This document shows positions 46,283 to 55,199 of a stretch of 64,000 nt of DNA, piece by piece. The stretch lies in NCBI RefSeq assembly GCF_002812985.1, contig NZ_PGCP01000034.1, positions 22,078 to 86,077 of the forward strand. Direction: 5' to 3'. The translations under genes and the position numbers were made by a program. The stretch comes from Aeromonas lusitana. GTDB lineage: Bacteria; Pseudomonadota; Gammaproteobacteria; Enterobacterales; Aeromonadaceae. Position 1 is the first letter of the stretch. Every line of letters starts with the position of its first letter. Below the pieces are notes generated by a model that worked only from the letters and a program-made list of their open reading frames with translations, was not told the DNA's origin and ran no database searches.

Positions 46283-47004
46283 GCACCCTTTTTATCAGTG
46301 ACATTCACCTCAGTGCCGCCCGGCCAGACATGACGGCCGCTCTGGTGCGTTTTCTGCAAGACGATGCCCCCGGCGCCGACGCCCTCTATGTACTCGGCGA
46401 TCTGTTCGAATTCTGGGTGGGGGATGATGATCCCAACCCGCTCCACCACGAGGTGGCAGACGCCTTCCTCGCCCTGAGTCAGCAAGGGGTACCCATCTAC
46501 TTTATCCACGGCAACCGCGATTTTCTGCTGGGCCGACAATTTGCCAAGCGCGCCGGCATGACCCTGCTGGGGGATCCTTGCGTCATCGATCTCTACGGGG
46601 AGCGGGTGCTGCTGAGCCACGGGGATCTCTTCTGTACCCTGGATGTCGATTACCAGAAGTTTCGCCGCATCACTCAACTCAAGTGGCTGCGCTGGTTGTT
46701 CCTGCGCCTGCCGCTCTCCCGTCGCCAGCGCATCGCCTGCAAGATGCGCGGCCAGAGCCAGATGGAGAATGCCAGCAAGCAACAGTTCATCATGGACGTC
46801 ACCCCGGCGGCGGTGGATGAGGCGCTGCGAGCGCACGACTGCCAGGTCCTGATCCACGGCCACACCCACAGGCCTGCCATCCACGACTTCAAACTGGGGA
46901 ACAAGGCGGCGCGGCGCATCGTGCTGGGAGACTGGTTCGAGCAGGGATCTATCCTTGTCTGCTCCCCGGCGGGGCAACGGCTGGAGACCCGCACCCTCGC
47001 CTGA
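46279..47004 (+). CDS. lpxH: UDP-2,3-diacylglucosamine diphosphatase
   Basis: 241 residues. It hydrolyses UDP-2,3-diacylglucosamine to lipid X and UMP, the fourth step of lipid A synthesis, at the inner-membrane surface. Calcineurin-like metal ligands are D8 and H10 in SDIHLS, D41 in VLGDLFEFW, GNRDF near residue 78, a His in LLSHGDLFC and GHTHRP near 195. It overlaps the DUF4269 gene by 4 nt, while ppiB-lpxH proximity is conserved in enterobacteria. Confidence 0.96.
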   Translation: MSTLFISDIHLSAARPDMTAALVRFLQDDAPGADALYVLGDLFEFWVGDDDPNPLHHEVADAFLALSQQGVPIYFIHGNRDFLLGRQFAKRAGMTLLGDPCVIDLYGERVLLSHGDLFCTLDVDYQKFRRITQLKWLRWLFLRLPLSRRQRIACKMRGQSQMENASKQQFIMDVTPAAVDEALRAHDCQVLIHGHTHRPAIHDFKLGNKAARRIVLGDWFEQGSILVCSPAGQRLETRTLA

Positions 47005-47130
47005 AAAGCGATCATTCCAGGGCGCGATAGGTTCTCATATGACCATTTCTGACCAACCCGATCCCTGAGCGGGATACAATCCAATCCGCTGCGTATACTC
47101 TAGATCTCTTCACACAGCGAGGATGATGTT

Positions 47131-47379
47131 ATGGGATTTATTACCTGGATTGTATTGGGATTGATCGTCGGCATTCTGGCCAAATGGATCATGCCGGGCA
47201 AGGATGGTGGTGGTTTCTTCATGACGGTGATTTTGGGTGTGATCGGCGCCATGGTGGGTGGCTATGTCAGCACCCTGCTGGGCATGGGCACCGTCACCGG
47301 CTTCAACCTGTCGAGCATTCTTATCGCCACCGTTGGCGCCCTGATCGTGCTGTTTATCTACAACAAGGTACGCAGCTGA
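47131..47379 (+). CDS. GlsB/YeaQ/YmgE family small membrane protein
   Basis: 82 residues with three glycine-rich transmembrane segments (ITWIVLGLIVGILAKWIMPG, ILGVIGAMVGGYV, ILIATVGALIVLFIYNKV). It belongs to the transglycosylase-associated/stress small-protein family. Its function is unclear and members are often stress induced. ATG 47131 has GAGGATG upstream. A strong terminator follows. Confidence 0.9.
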   Translation: MGFITWIVLGLIVGILAKWIMPGKDGGGFFMTVILGVIGAMVGGYVSTLLGMGTVTGFNLSSILIATVGALIVLFIYNKVRS

Positions 47380-47428
47380 TCGACCAATCTCCCTTGGTAT
47401 AACCTGTGTGTGCCCCTCGCGGGCCAAG

Positions 47429-47456
47429 ATCCGAAACCTGGCGTTTCGGATTTTTT
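47429..47456 (+). terminator. Terminator of the GlsB-family gene
   Basis: ATCCGAAAC/GTTTCGGAT hairpin followed by TTTTTT. Confidence 0.85.
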
Positions 47457-47496
47457 ATGGGCGCACGGCGCCAACCTGATGGCCAAGTCAGCTGGA

Positions 47497-47784
47497 TCAC
47501 GCGAATGCATCCATCAGCAGATAGGTGCCGGGCTGTCGTTGATGCCGATCGATGAGTGGCACCAGCCGCTGGAAATGCTCAGTGGCGCAATGAGCGTCCA
47601 GGGCGTCCCTGTCGGGCCACTCCTCTAGAAATACGAAGTGCCCGGGATCTTTCTGATCGACGCACAGCTCATAAGAGATACACAGCGGCTCCGCCCTGGT
47701 CTTATCCACCAACTCCCGATACAGAGGCATGACCTCCTCGACACGATCCAGCTTGATAAAATCCTGCGCGATGACTTTCAGCAT
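47497..47784 (-). CDS. Antibiotic biosynthesis monooxygenase-like (ABM, YgiN type) protein
   Basis: 95 residues, one dimeric ferredoxin-like ABM domain (MLKVIAQDFIKLDRVEEVMPLY, CISYELCVDQKDPGHFVFLEEW, LDAHCATEHFQRL). Relatives are quinol monooxygenases or haem-independent oxygenases. The conserved His in ATEHF is present. No biosynthetic cluster surrounds it, so a housekeeping quinone or stress role is more likely than antibiotic synthesis. Confidence 0.85.
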   Translation of the reverse strand: MLKVIAQDFIKLDRVEEVMPLYRELVDKTRAEPLCISYELCVDQKDPGHFVFLEEWPDRDALDAHCATEHFQRLVPLIDRHQRQPGTYLLMDAFA

Positions 47785-47800
47785 CAGTAGCCCACCCTTT

Positions 47801-47830
47801 GTTCAACCTGACGATTGTTCAACCTGACGA
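47801..47830. repeat. Two direct copies of a 14-bp word
   Basis: GTTCAACCTGACGA twice with a 2-base spacer, upstream of the ABM gene. It may be a binding site or a replication slip. Confidence 0.6.
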
Positions 47831-48082
47831 TAACGCCAGGAGGCCGACTCTAGCCCACCCAGCAACCCGGCGCGAGCGCTTTGAGCTGCGTTGGGATCCG
47901 CTACAGGGATCCACCATGCTCGGCTGCAGTTCTGGATAGGCCGAGGCAACCCTAACGCACTGGCAGTGTTGGGCAGAGGCAGCCTCATAGATGAGGGCTG
48001 GGCTAAACTCAGCATTGTCTTGTCCAGTTCGACCCTGGGTTCAACCAGGCCGCTGGGCAAGCAAGCAGTAGAGGAGATGGTC

Positions 48083-48256
48083 ATGAAACACTGGAAAATC
48101 TGCCTGATAGGAATACAACTCATGCTGGTTGGTTGCGCTTCCTCCGGTGGCACTAGCCCTCCCCCGACCGGGGATGGCGGCAGCAACGGTGGCGGTAGTG
48201 GCGGCATGGGAGGTGGCGGCGGTAGCTACTTTATCAATCCCTCTGAAGCCCCCTAG
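48083..48256 (+). CDS. Small glycine-rich lipoprotein
   Basis: 57 residues. The signal sequence has lipobox LMLVGC with the acylated Cys at residue 18, followed by a low-complexity Ser/Gly/Pro tail ending SYFINPSEAP. GAGGAG six bases before ATG 48083 decides the start, and another ATG two codons earlier is too close to it. The tail after the first residues contains no Asp at +2 (Ala-Ser instead), so outer-membrane sorting is expected. It is unlikely to be a shadow because both the ribosome site and the lipobox are good. Unknown role. Confidence 0.65.
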   Translation: MKHWKICLIGIQLMLVGCASSGGTSPPPTGDGGSNGGGSGGMGGGGGSYFINPSEAP

Positions 48257-48449
48257 TACAGTTTCCCGGAGCCCCTGACATAAGGATGACGAGCGCCGGC
48301 AGCCGGCCGGTGCTCATCGTCCTACGATTCTTGGCTTTGCCTATTCAGAGAGCAACAAGATCGGAAAACTTAACAAGCGTCAACGCAGTCATCTCCAAAC
48401 CTTCTCACTGCCATCGCCTTATGGGGCCTCATTATTTCTATACAGGTGA

Positions 48450-48599
48450 AACCAGGGCACAGCCAACTACGGTCAGGAGTCCAAACCACAGATAGACGAG
48501 GCTCGTTGGCTGCTCACCTAGGTGGTAGACGACCTCACCAATCAGGGCTACACCAACTGCCTGCAGCTCGAGGTTAAGCTGGAAGAACTACCGGAATAA
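48450..48599 (+). pseudogene. Remnant of the 3' end of an unrecognised gene
   Basis: An in-frame stretch NQGTANYGQESKPQIDEARW, then LLT, a TAG stop, VVDDLTNQGYTNCLQLEVKL, then EELPE and a TAA. The amphipathic, protein-like composition with a single internal stop and no start codon suggests a decayed gene end. I do not recognise the parent protein. Confidence 0.4.
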
Positions 48600-48639
48600 A
48601 TCTGTGTGGATCAAATGTGGACACTGGAAGGAAAACAAA

Positions 48640-48664
48640 AAGGCCACTATTGCTAGTGGCCTTC
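48640..48664 (-). terminator. Terminator of the glyW-cysT-leuZ operon
   Basis: AAGGCCACTA/TAGTGGCCTT hairpin followed by TTTTTG on the minus strand, just after tRNA-Leu. Confidence 0.85.
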
Positions 48665-48682
48665 GTAACTCTTTTATATTAA

Positions 48683-48769
48683 TGGTGCCCGAGGCCGGAA
48701 TCGAACCGGCACGCCTCGAAAAGCGAGGGATTTTAAATCCCTTGTGTCTACCGATTTCACCACTCGGGC
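48683..48769 (-). tRNA. leuZ: tRNA-Leu (anticodon TAA)
   Basis: 87 bases including encoded CCA. The acceptor is GCCCGAG/CTCGGGC, the anticodon loop TTTAAAA in an AGGGA/TCCCT stem, there is a long variable arm and a GGTTCGATTCC T-loop. Third in the glyW-cysT-leuZ order known from E. coli. Confidence 0.97.
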
Positions 48770-48809
48770 ACCGCAATCGGTATCAAGTCCGCGGGCGGGC
48801 TTGTCAATA

Positions 48810-48883
48810 TGGAGGCACGTTCCGGAGTCGAACCGGACTAAACGGATTTGCAATCCGCTGCATAACCGCTTTGCTAACGCGCC
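48810..48883 (-). tRNA. cysT: tRNA-Cys (anticodon GCA)
   Basis: 74 bases including CCA. Acceptor GGCGCGT/ACGTGCC, discriminator U as required for Cys, anticodon loop TTGCAAA, T-loop GGTTCGACTCC. Confidence 0.97.
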
Positions 48884-48918
48884 ATGCAAAAGAGAGTGAA
48901 CTCTCGATTGTCTGAATT

Positions 48919-48994
<76 letters not shown>

Positions 48995-49179
48995 ATCGGT
49001 CTGGCTGATTGCCTGACTACGAGGACGCATTCTAGCGATGTTCCTCGCCCAGTCAACCAAAAACATTTAATACGCTGATCGTTCGAGTGTTTTTTACCCG
49101 CCGCCCCTACTTTTAGCCCTTATGGCTGTTTCCCGGCCCCAACGACAGGGAAACAGCGATCTGCGCAGTGGCAGACGGA

Positions 49180-49734
49180 CTAGAAGCGGGAGTGGTAGCT
49201 CAGATCGCCCCAGGCGGCCTTCATGTACTGGAACATGGACCAGAAGGTGAGCACGGTCGCCACATAGAGCAGCACATAAGCGAGCCACACCATCCAGATG
49301 TCGTACTGCCAGATGAGGCCGGTGAGCGACACCATCTGGATCATGGTCTTCCACTTGCCAATCCAGCTAACCGCCACCGAGGAGCGCTTGCCAAGCTCGG
49401 CCATCCATTCCCGCAGGGCGGAGATGATGATCTCGCGGCCAATCATGGTCATGGCCGGTATGGTAACCCAGATGGTGTTGTAGTGTTCGACGATGACCAC
49501 CAGGGCCGCGGCCACCATGATCTTGTCGGCGACCGGATCCAGGAAGGCACCGAAGGCGGTGGATTGATTCAGCTTGCGGGCGAGATAGCCATCAAACCAG
49601 TCGGTCGCCGCCGCCAGGATGAAGACAATGGCGGCCGCCACATAGGCCCACTGATAGGGAAGGTAGAACAGGATGACGAAGACGGGGATGAGCAAAATCC
49701 GAAAAAACGTCAGCAGGTTAGGAATATTTGTCAT
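49180..49734 (-). CDS. pgsA: CDP-diacylglycerol-glycerol-3-phosphate 3-phosphatidyltransferase
   Basis: 184 residues. It makes phosphatidylglycerol phosphate, the first step to phosphatidylglycerol and cardiolipin. The CDP-alcohol phosphatidyltransferase motif DG(x)2AR(x)8G(x)3D(x)3D is seen as [27 protein letters not shown] at about residues 44-70. There are several transmembrane helices. ATG 49734 ([13 protein letters not shown]) is the family start. The frame is open 20 codons upstream. It lies between uvrC and the tRNA operon, as in E. coli. Confidence 0.96.
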   Translation of the reverse strand: MTNIPNLLTFFRILLIPVFVILFYLPYQWAYVAAAIVFILAAATDWFDGYLARKLNQSTAFGAFLDPVADKIMVAAALVVIVEHYNTIWVTIPAMTMIGREIIISALREWMAELGKRSSVAVSWIGKWKTMIQMVSLTGLIWQYDIWMVWLAYVLLYVATVLTFWSMFQYMKAAWGDLSYHSRF

Positions 49735-50015
49735 TATTTTCAGCCACTTCTTGTATGCCGCTACATGGTAGCCCCAAGCCGATTGTCGATGCAACCGGGC
49801 CGGCGCCCGCCTTGGTCTATGAATCCATCAATAACCTCAGGATGCCGGTTATTATGGCATTGGCGGGCCCCCTGCGTCACGGCTCTTGTACGCAGAGACT
49901 GTGCGTTTGCCCTCAACCAAGGCACAAGGACAGACACCACGCATTCTGAATCACACAGAGCCCGGCTGATGCCGGATACCCACCACCCTGAACAGCCGCC
50001 ACCTTTTATGCAGAC

Positions 50016-51866
50016 TCAGAGCGAATGCAAAGCATCGTGAATGGACTGGGCCAGCTCCTGGCTGATGCCGGGCACCTTGGCGAGCTCATCCACGCCGGCC
50101 TTCTTCACCTCCTGCAGGCCCCCCAGGTATTTGAGCAGGGCCTGACGGCGCTTGGGACCCACCCCGGGAATATCTTCCAGGGTACTGGTGGTGCGGGCCT
50201 TGGCGCGCCGCGCCCGGTGGCCCGTGATGGCAAAACGGTGAGATTCATCGCGAATGTGCTGGATCAGGTGCAAAGCTGGCATATCTGCCGGCAAGTGCAG
50301 CTCCTCGTGGCTATCCCCCAGGATCAGGGTCTCCAGCCCAGCCTTGCGGGTCACCCCCTTGGCAATGCCCACCAGCAGCGGGTATTTGCCGCCGAGAAAC
50401 TCCAGCTGACGGGCCAGGATCTCTTCGGCGCGGCGCAACTGGCCGAGACCGCCGTCGATAAACAGCACGTCCGGCACCTTGTCCGGCTCCTGCAGCTTGC
50501 CGAAGCGGCGCTCCAGCGCCTGCTCCATGGCGGCGTAGTCATCCCCGCCTGTGATGCCATCGATATTGAAGCGGCGGTATTCGGAGCTCAGCGGCCCCTC
50601 CCGGTTGAACACCACGCAGGAGGCGACGGTGCGCTCCCCCATGGTGTGGGAGATATCGAAACACTCCATGCGGGTAATGGGGCCTTCGAGCTCCAGCAGC
50701 TCCTCCAGCTGGGTGAAACGGGCTGTGGTAGTGCTCTTGTGAGCGAGGCGTGAGCGCAGCGCCGTCTCGGCATTGATGGTCGCGAGCTTGATAAAGCGGG
50801 CCCGCTCGGCGCGGGTGCGGCTCTGTACCCGCACCTTGTAACCGGCGGTCTGGCTCAGGGTCTGGGCGATGACCTCTTCATCCTCCAGCGCCACGTCCAG
50901 CAGCACCTCGCTCGGGATCTGGCGTCCCCCCTGACCCGACAGATAGAACTGCAGCAGGAAGGATTGCACCACCTCATCGAGCGGTGTATCCGCCGGCACC
51001 TTGGGGAAATAGCTGCGCGAACCCAGCACTTTGCCCTGGCGGATGAAGAGCACATGGATGCAGGCGGTGCCTTTATCGCAGGCCACCCCCACCACGTCCA
51101 GCTCGTCCAGCACGTTGCCGCTCACCGACTGCTGCTCGGTGACCCGGCGCAGGGCCTGGATCTGATCCCGGTAGCGGGCAGCCTCCTCGAAGCGCAGATC
51201 GCCGCTGGCAGACTCCATCTTGCCCACCAGCTCCCCTATCACCTGCTGGTTCTTGCCCGCCAGAAACAACCTGGCCAGCTCCACCTGCTGGGCGTATTCC
51301 GCCTCGCTCACCAGGCCTGCCACACAGGGGCCGGCGCAGCGTTTGAGCTGATAGAGTAGACAAGGGCGACTGCGGTTGGCATAAACGGCGTCTTCACACT
51401 GGCGTACCGGAAAGATCTTCTGCATCAGGTGCAGACTCTCGCGCACCGCACCACCCGAGGGGTAAGGGCCGAAATAATCGCCTTTTATTTTTCTGGCGCC
51501 GCGATGCACACCGATGCGGGGATGGCGATGGCCTGTGATGATGATCCAGGGATAGGACTTGTCGTCGCGCAGCAGCACGTTGTAACGCGGCTGGTACTGC
51601 TTGATGAGGTTGTGCTCAAGGATCAGCGCCTCTGTCTCTGTGTGGGTCACCGTCACCTGGATGTCGGCTATCTGGCGCACCAGGGTGCGGGTCTTGATGC
51701 TGTCGACGTTGGTGCGAAAGTAGGAGGCGAGGCGCTTCTTGAGATCCTTGGCCTTGCCCACATAGATGACGGTGCCGCCGCTGTCGTACATGCGATAGAC
51801 GCCGCTCTGGTTCGTCACCGCACTCAGAAACGCCTTGCTGTCGAAGAGAGGTTCAGATACCGGCAT
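50016..51866 (-). CDS. uvrC: Excinuclease ABC subunit C
   Basis: 616 residues. It makes both incisions in nucleotide excision repair with UvrAB. The N-terminal GIY-YIG nuclease ([25 protein letters not shown] near residue 18) is followed by a UVR motif at about 205-240, the RNase H-like second nuclease with [12 protein letters not shown] near 397 and a C-terminal helix-hairpin-helix pair ([19 protein letters not shown]). The start is ATG 51866. A diverged copy of its first 20 codons plus leader sits immediately upstream at 51867-51954, out of frame by one base. Confidence 0.97.
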   Translation of the reverse strand: MPVSEPLFDSKAFLSAVTNQSGVYRMYDSGGTVIYVGKAKDLKKRLASYFRTNVDSIKTRTLVRQIADIQVTVTHTETEALILEHNLIKQYQPRYNVLLRDDKSYPWIIITGHRHPRIGVHRGARKIKGDYFGPYPSGGAVRESLHLMQKIFPVRQCEDAVYANRSRPCLLYQLKRCAGPCVAGLVSEAEYAQQVELARLFLAGKNQQVIGELVGKMESASGDLRFEEAARYRDQIQALRRVTEQQSVSGNVLDELDVVGVACDKGTACIHVLFIRQGKVLGSRSYFPKVPADTPLDEVVQSFLLQFYLSGQGGRQIPSEVLLDVALEDEEVIAQTLSQTAGYKVRVQSRTRAERARFIKLATINAETALRSRLAHKSTTTARFTQLEELLELEGPITRMECFDISHTMGERTVASCVVFNREGPLSSEYRRFNIDGITGGDDYAAMEQALERRFGKLQEPDKVPDVLFIDGGLGQLRRAEEILARQLEFLGGKYPLLVGIAKGVTRKAGLETLILGDSHEELHLPADMPALHLIQHIRDESHRFAITGHRARRAKARTTSTLEDIPGVGPKRRQALLKYLGGLQEVKKAGVDELAKVPGISQELAQSIHDALHSL

Positions 51867-51954
51867 GATGCCCCCCGCGATAGACGTCGATATGCTGGTT
51901 CGTCACCACACCGAGGAAGGCTTTGCTGTCAAAAATAGGTTCAGAGGCCGTCAT
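51867..51954 (-). pseudogene. uvrC: Relic: diverged second copy of the uvrC start region
   Basis: The relic ATG at 51954 reads [20 protein letters not shown], against [20 protein letters not shown] for the real gene. The copies form a head-to-tail 88-bp pair that also includes 28 bases of leader (CATATC...CGCGGGGG). About 70 of 88 positions agree, and coding changes are mostly silent or conservative. The spacing of 88 is not a multiple of 3, so the relic cannot be an N-terminal extension. Confidence 0.85.
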
Positions 51955-52153
51955 GCTGACCCCCGCGACAAATGTAGATATGGTGAGTGGCGGCGCTCGG
52001 CAACACCTTGCTATCGGAATGAATGTCGGGGGAAGGGATCATCGGCGACTCGGCTCAGAACAAGAATTCACGGGGATCATACTGCGCACCTGCGCCTGAA
52101 AGCAAAGGCAGGGCCTTGCCAGAACGCCAGCGGCCGCAGGGCACATCAAGCAA

Positions 52154-52177
52154 AAAGGCGGCCCGGGCCGCCTTTGT
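52154..52177 (-). terminator. uvrY terminator
   Basis: AAAGGCGGCC/GGCCGCCTTT hairpin followed by TTTTTG on the minus strand, 28 bases past uvrY. It separates uvrY from uvrC. Confidence 0.8.
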
Positions 52178-52204
52178 CTATTCACCAGACTCCACCACAC
52201 CTGG

Positions 52205-52849
52205 TTACAGGGTGTCGGCATCCAGCATGCCGTAGCGAATGGCCAGATGGGTCAGCTCCACATCGCCATTGATGTTGAGCTTGCTGAACAGGCGGTAGCG
52301 ATAGCTGTTGACCGTTTTGGGGCTCAGGTTGAGCTGCTCCGAGATGTCGGTCACCTTCTGTCCCTTGGTGATCATCATCATGATCTGCAGCTCGCGCTCG
52401 GAGAGGGACTTGAAGGGGTTCTCGTCCGCCGAGGCAAACTGGCTCAGGGCCATCTGCTGGGCGATCTCCGGGGAGATGTAACGCTGACCGGAGTGCACCA
52501 GCCGGATGGCGTGGATCATCTCGTCCGGGGCGGCGCCCTTGGTGAGATAACCGGCGGCACCTGCCTGCATCACCTTGGTCGGGAACGGGTTTTCTGAATG
52601 AATGGTCAGCACTATGATGCGCACATCGGGCCGGATCCGCAGGATCTTGCGGGTCGCCTCCAGGCCGCCGATGCCCGGCATGTTCATGTCCATCAGGATC
52701 ACGTCTGGGTGATGCTGTCGGCAGAAGGTCACGGCCGTCTCGCCGCTCTGTGCCTCGCCCACCACCTTGATCCCGCGGACATCTTCCAAAATGCGTCTTA
52801 TCCCTGTACGCACCAACTCATGATCATCGACCAGGAATACATTAATCAC
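52205..52849 (-). CDS. uvrY: Response regulator UvrY (GacA-type)
   Basis: 214 residues. The receiver domain has phospho-acceptor D54 (VILMDMNMPG) and acidic D8/D9. A LuxR-type helix-turn-helix follows at about 148-200 (LSERELQIMMMITKGQKVTDISEQLNLSPKTVNSYRYRLF). It is the partner of BarA/GacS and activates csrB-type small RNAs, controlling virulence, biofilm and carbon storage. uvrY-uvrC gene order is conserved, but here a terminator and 340 bases lie between the two genes. Confidence 0.96.
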   Translation of the reverse strand: MINVFLVDDHELVRTGIRRILEDVRGIKVVGEAQSGETAVTFCRQHHPDVILMDMNMPGIGGLEATRKILRIRPDVRIIVLTIHSENPFPTKVMQAGAAGYLTKGAAPDEMIHAIRLVHSGQRYISPEIAQQMALSQFASADENPFKSLSERELQIMMMITKGQKVTDISEQLNLSPKTVNSYRYRLFSKLNINGDVELTHLAIRYGMLDADTL

Positions 52850-53009
52850 CCATACACCCCGTTTTTTATCTCGTTATATGCCAGTTAGGGTTAACACGGC
52901 GTCTTGCATCATAACCAAACTCGGGGATTTGGCAAACCATGGCCGGGAAAAGTTTGAAACTGTTCGCCAATGACGTTTTAAATCAATTAATTATATAAAG
53001 ATTCAACCA

Positions 53010-53033
53010 AAAAAAGGCGCCCTGAGGCGCCGT
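53010..53033 (-). terminator. Terminator of the msbA-lpxK-ycaR-kdsB cluster
   Basis: GGCGCC-CTGA-GGCGCC hairpin followed by TTTTTTT on the minus strand after kdsB. Confidence 0.85.
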
Positions 53034-53059
53034 TTCGAATTGGATGCGGATCTCTCGCC

Positions 53060-53821
53060 TCAAGGGGCCAGCAGGGCACGCACCTTGTCCAGATCCCGCT
53101 GGGTATCTACCCCCACCGGCGGGGCTTCCAGCGCCTCTGCAACGTGGATCTTCTCCCCGTACCAGAGCACTCTCAGCTGCTCCAGCGCCTCGATTTGCTC
53201 GAGCTGGCTCGGCGCCCAATCCACGTAGCGCTGGATGAAACCGGCGCGGTAGGCGTAGATGCCGATGTGGCGCTGATAATGGGCACCGATCTGCGCCTGA
53301 CTCTGGGCAAACCTGTCCCTGTCCCAGGGAATACTGGCGCGGCTGAAGTAGAGGGCATAACCCTGGTGGTCGGTCACCACCTTCACCGCATTGGGATTGA
53401 ACGCCTCTTCCGCATCCACAATGGGCACGGAGAGGGTCGCCATGGGGGCGCTGGCGCTGGCCAAGTTGTCCGCCACCTGACGAATGATGACGGGGGGAAT
53501 GAGGGGCTCATCCCCCTGCACGTTGACCACTATGGTATCGGCGGCGAAACCGTAGTGACGACACACCTCCGCCAGACGCTCGGTGCCGGACTGGTGATCC
53601 GGGGAGGTCATGCACACCTCGGCCCCCGTCTCCTGCGCCACCGCCGCCAACGCCTGCTGTACCCGCACATCATCGGTGGCGACGATCACCCGATCGGCGC
53701 CGGACTGCAGGGCTTTTTCCACCACGTGCTGCACCATGGGTTTGCCATGGATATCCGCCAGCGGCTTGCCCGGCAACCGGGTCGAGGCATAGCGGGCCGG
53801 AATGACGACGACGAAGCTCAT
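53060..53821 (-). CDS. kdsB: CMP-KDO synthetase
   Basis: 253 residues. It activates KDO with CTP for the LPS inner core. Signature: [19 protein letters not shown] at residues 6-24, ATDD near 49, NVQGDEP near 99 and GIYAYR near 190. It overlaps ycaR (ATGA style) and closes the envelope cluster. Confidence 0.97.
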   Translation of the reverse strand: MSFVVVIPARYASTRLPGKPLADIHGKPMVQHVVEKALQSGADRVIVATDDVRVQQALAAVAQETGAEVCMTSPDHQSGTERLAEVCRHYGFAADTIVVNVQGDEPLIPPVIIRQVADNLASASAPMATLSVPIVDAEEAFNPNAVKVVTDHQGYALYFSRASIPWDRDRFAQSQAQIGAHYQRHIGIYAYRAGFIQRYVDWAPSQLEQIEALEQLRVLWYGEKIHVAEALEAPPVGVDTQRDLDKVRALLAP

Positions 53822-54006
53822 GGGTTCAGCTCTTCCAACGCCAGGGCGCGGGCACGGTTCTCCAGCAGCACAGGGATCCCCTCCTCCAGCGGATAGGCCA
53901 GCTTGTCGAAGCGGCAGACCAGCTCATGGGCGGCCTTGTTGTAGTGCAGCTTCCCCTTGCAAACCGGGCAGGCAATGATGTCGAGCAGTTTAATATCCAG
54001 TGCCAC
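53818..54006 (-). CDS. ycaR: YcaR, Trm112-family small protein
   Basis: 62 residues, a UPF0434/Trm112-like fold with CPVCKGKL (C13, C16) and an [12 protein letters not shown] end. It may be a chaperone or adaptor and lies between lpxK and kdsB as in E. coli. GTG start with AAGGAG eight bases upstream. It overlaps kdsB by 4 nt. Confidence 0.93.
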   Translation of the reverse strand: MALDIKLLDIIACPVCKGKLHYNKAAHELVCRFDKLAYPLEEGIPVLLENRARALALEELNP

Positions 54007-54071
54007 AACGAAACTCCTTTAACGATTTCGGACAGGTGATACCGGCAATGATACCGGGCAATCCAATGGGC

Positions 54072-54132
54072 ATGTCCGGCGCCAATGAGAAAATGCCTTT
54101 GAAGGCATCGGCCTCATATTCATGCCGGACAT
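54072..54132. repeat. Nested palindrome between lpxK and ycaR
   Basis: Outer arms ATGTCCGGC (54072) and GCCGGACAT (54124), middle arms ATGAG/CTCAT, and an inner hairpin ATGCCTTTGAAGGCAT. All three levels are concentric and form a 61-base folded unit. There is no T-tract. Confidence 0.7.
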
Positions 54133-54212
54133 CTCGGTATATTTAGCTTGATGGGCCAATAGAGCAGTCATTACACAAGGTAAATCTCACCCCTACAGCA
54201 CAAACGCATTGT

Positions 54213-55199
54213 TTATTTATCCGCACCAGCACGGGACTCTGCCAGCGAGGCCAGCAGGGTGTCCAGCAAGGAGGTCGGCAGCTCGGCGCTGACCGGCAGA
54301 TACCACCAGTTGTCCGGTGCGAAGTTCCGGCACTTGACCGCGTCCTTCTCTGTCATCAGCAAGGGGTGATCAGAAAAGCGAGCCAGCAGCTCGGCGCTGT
54401 CGAACGCCTGATGATCCGCGTAACCGACGCTCTGCTTGAGTTCATAGCCAAGGCTCTTCAGGGTCGCGAAGAAACGGGGGGGATGGCCGATCCCCGCCAT
54501 CGCATCGATTTCGCGCGGCAAGGGCTCAGATGCCAGCATGTCATCGCGCACCCGGCGCGGCGCATCCGCCACCAGCGTCATGGGATACTCTCCCCTGGCC
54601 GGGGTGCCGCCATTGCAGAGGATGGCATCCACCCGTTTCAAGCGGGTCATGGGCTCGCGCAATGGCCCCATGGGCAGCAGACAGCCATTGCCGAAGCGGC
54701 GCACGCCGTCCACTACCACCAGTTCCAGATCCCGGGCCAGGGCGTAGTGCTGCAGGCCGTCGTCGGTGATGATGATGTCCACCTCGCCACTTTGCTCCAG
54801 CAGCCGCACCGCATCGGCGCGCTTGGGAGCCACCACCAGGGGGCAGCCGCAGCGCCGGGCGATGAGCACGGGTTCATCCCCCGCCTCGGCGGTAGTGCTG
54901 TGCGCATCAAGCCGATAGGGATAATGAGGCGCCTTGCCGCCATAACCACGGCTGACCACCCCGGGTTTGAAGCCGCGGGCCTGCAACTGCTCCACCAGCC
55001 AGACCACCACCGGGGTCTTGCCGTTGCCGCCGACCGAGATATTGCCGACCACGATGACAGGCACGCTGGCACGGTAGGCCTTGAACCAGCCGCGGCGATA
55101 ACCATAGCGACGGCCACCGCTGATAAGGACAAACAAGAGGGCGAAGGGGGCCAGCAACCAGCGCCAACCACTCTTCTCGTACCAGAGCCGCTCCAGCAT
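54213..55199 (-). CDS. lpxK: Tetraacyldisaccharide 4'-kinase
   Basis: 328 residues. It phosphorylates the lipid A precursor at the 4' position. It has an N-terminal membrane helix (residues 13-27) and a Walker A GGNGKTP at 57-63 in VGNISVGGNGKTPVVVWLV, with DDGLQHYAL near residue 140. The start overlaps the msbA stop by one base, giving an msbA-lpxK operon. Confidence 0.97.
   Translation of the reverse strand: MLERLWYEKSGWRWLLAPFALLFVLISGGRRYGYRRGWFKAYRASVPVIVVGNISVGGNGKTPVVVWLVEQLQARGFKPGVVSRGYGGKAPHYPYRLDAHSTTAEAGDEPVLIARRCGCPLVVAPKRADAVRLLEQSGEVDIIITDDGLQHYALARDLELVVVDGVRRFGNGCLLPMGPLREPMTRLKRVDAILCNGGTPARGEYPMTLVADAPRRVRDDMLASEPLPREIDAMAGIGHPPRFFATLKSLGYELKQSVGYADHQAFDSAELLARFSDHPLLMTEKDAVKCRNFAPDNWWYLPVSAELPTSLLDTLLASLAESRAGADK

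Larger units (their letters stand above)
48257..48682. other. Intergenic region with a hairpin and gene remnant
   Basis: 426 bases. It holds a GATGACGAGC.../GCTCATCGTC hairpin at about 48285-48322 (likely terminator of the lipoprotein gene), a coding-like remnant at 48450-48599 and the tRNA operon terminator. Confidence 0.5.

Noticed and set aside
51867..51954. N-terminal extension of UvrC
   Set aside because: The upstream copy is offset by 88 bases and so is out of frame with uvrC. It is better explained as a relic.
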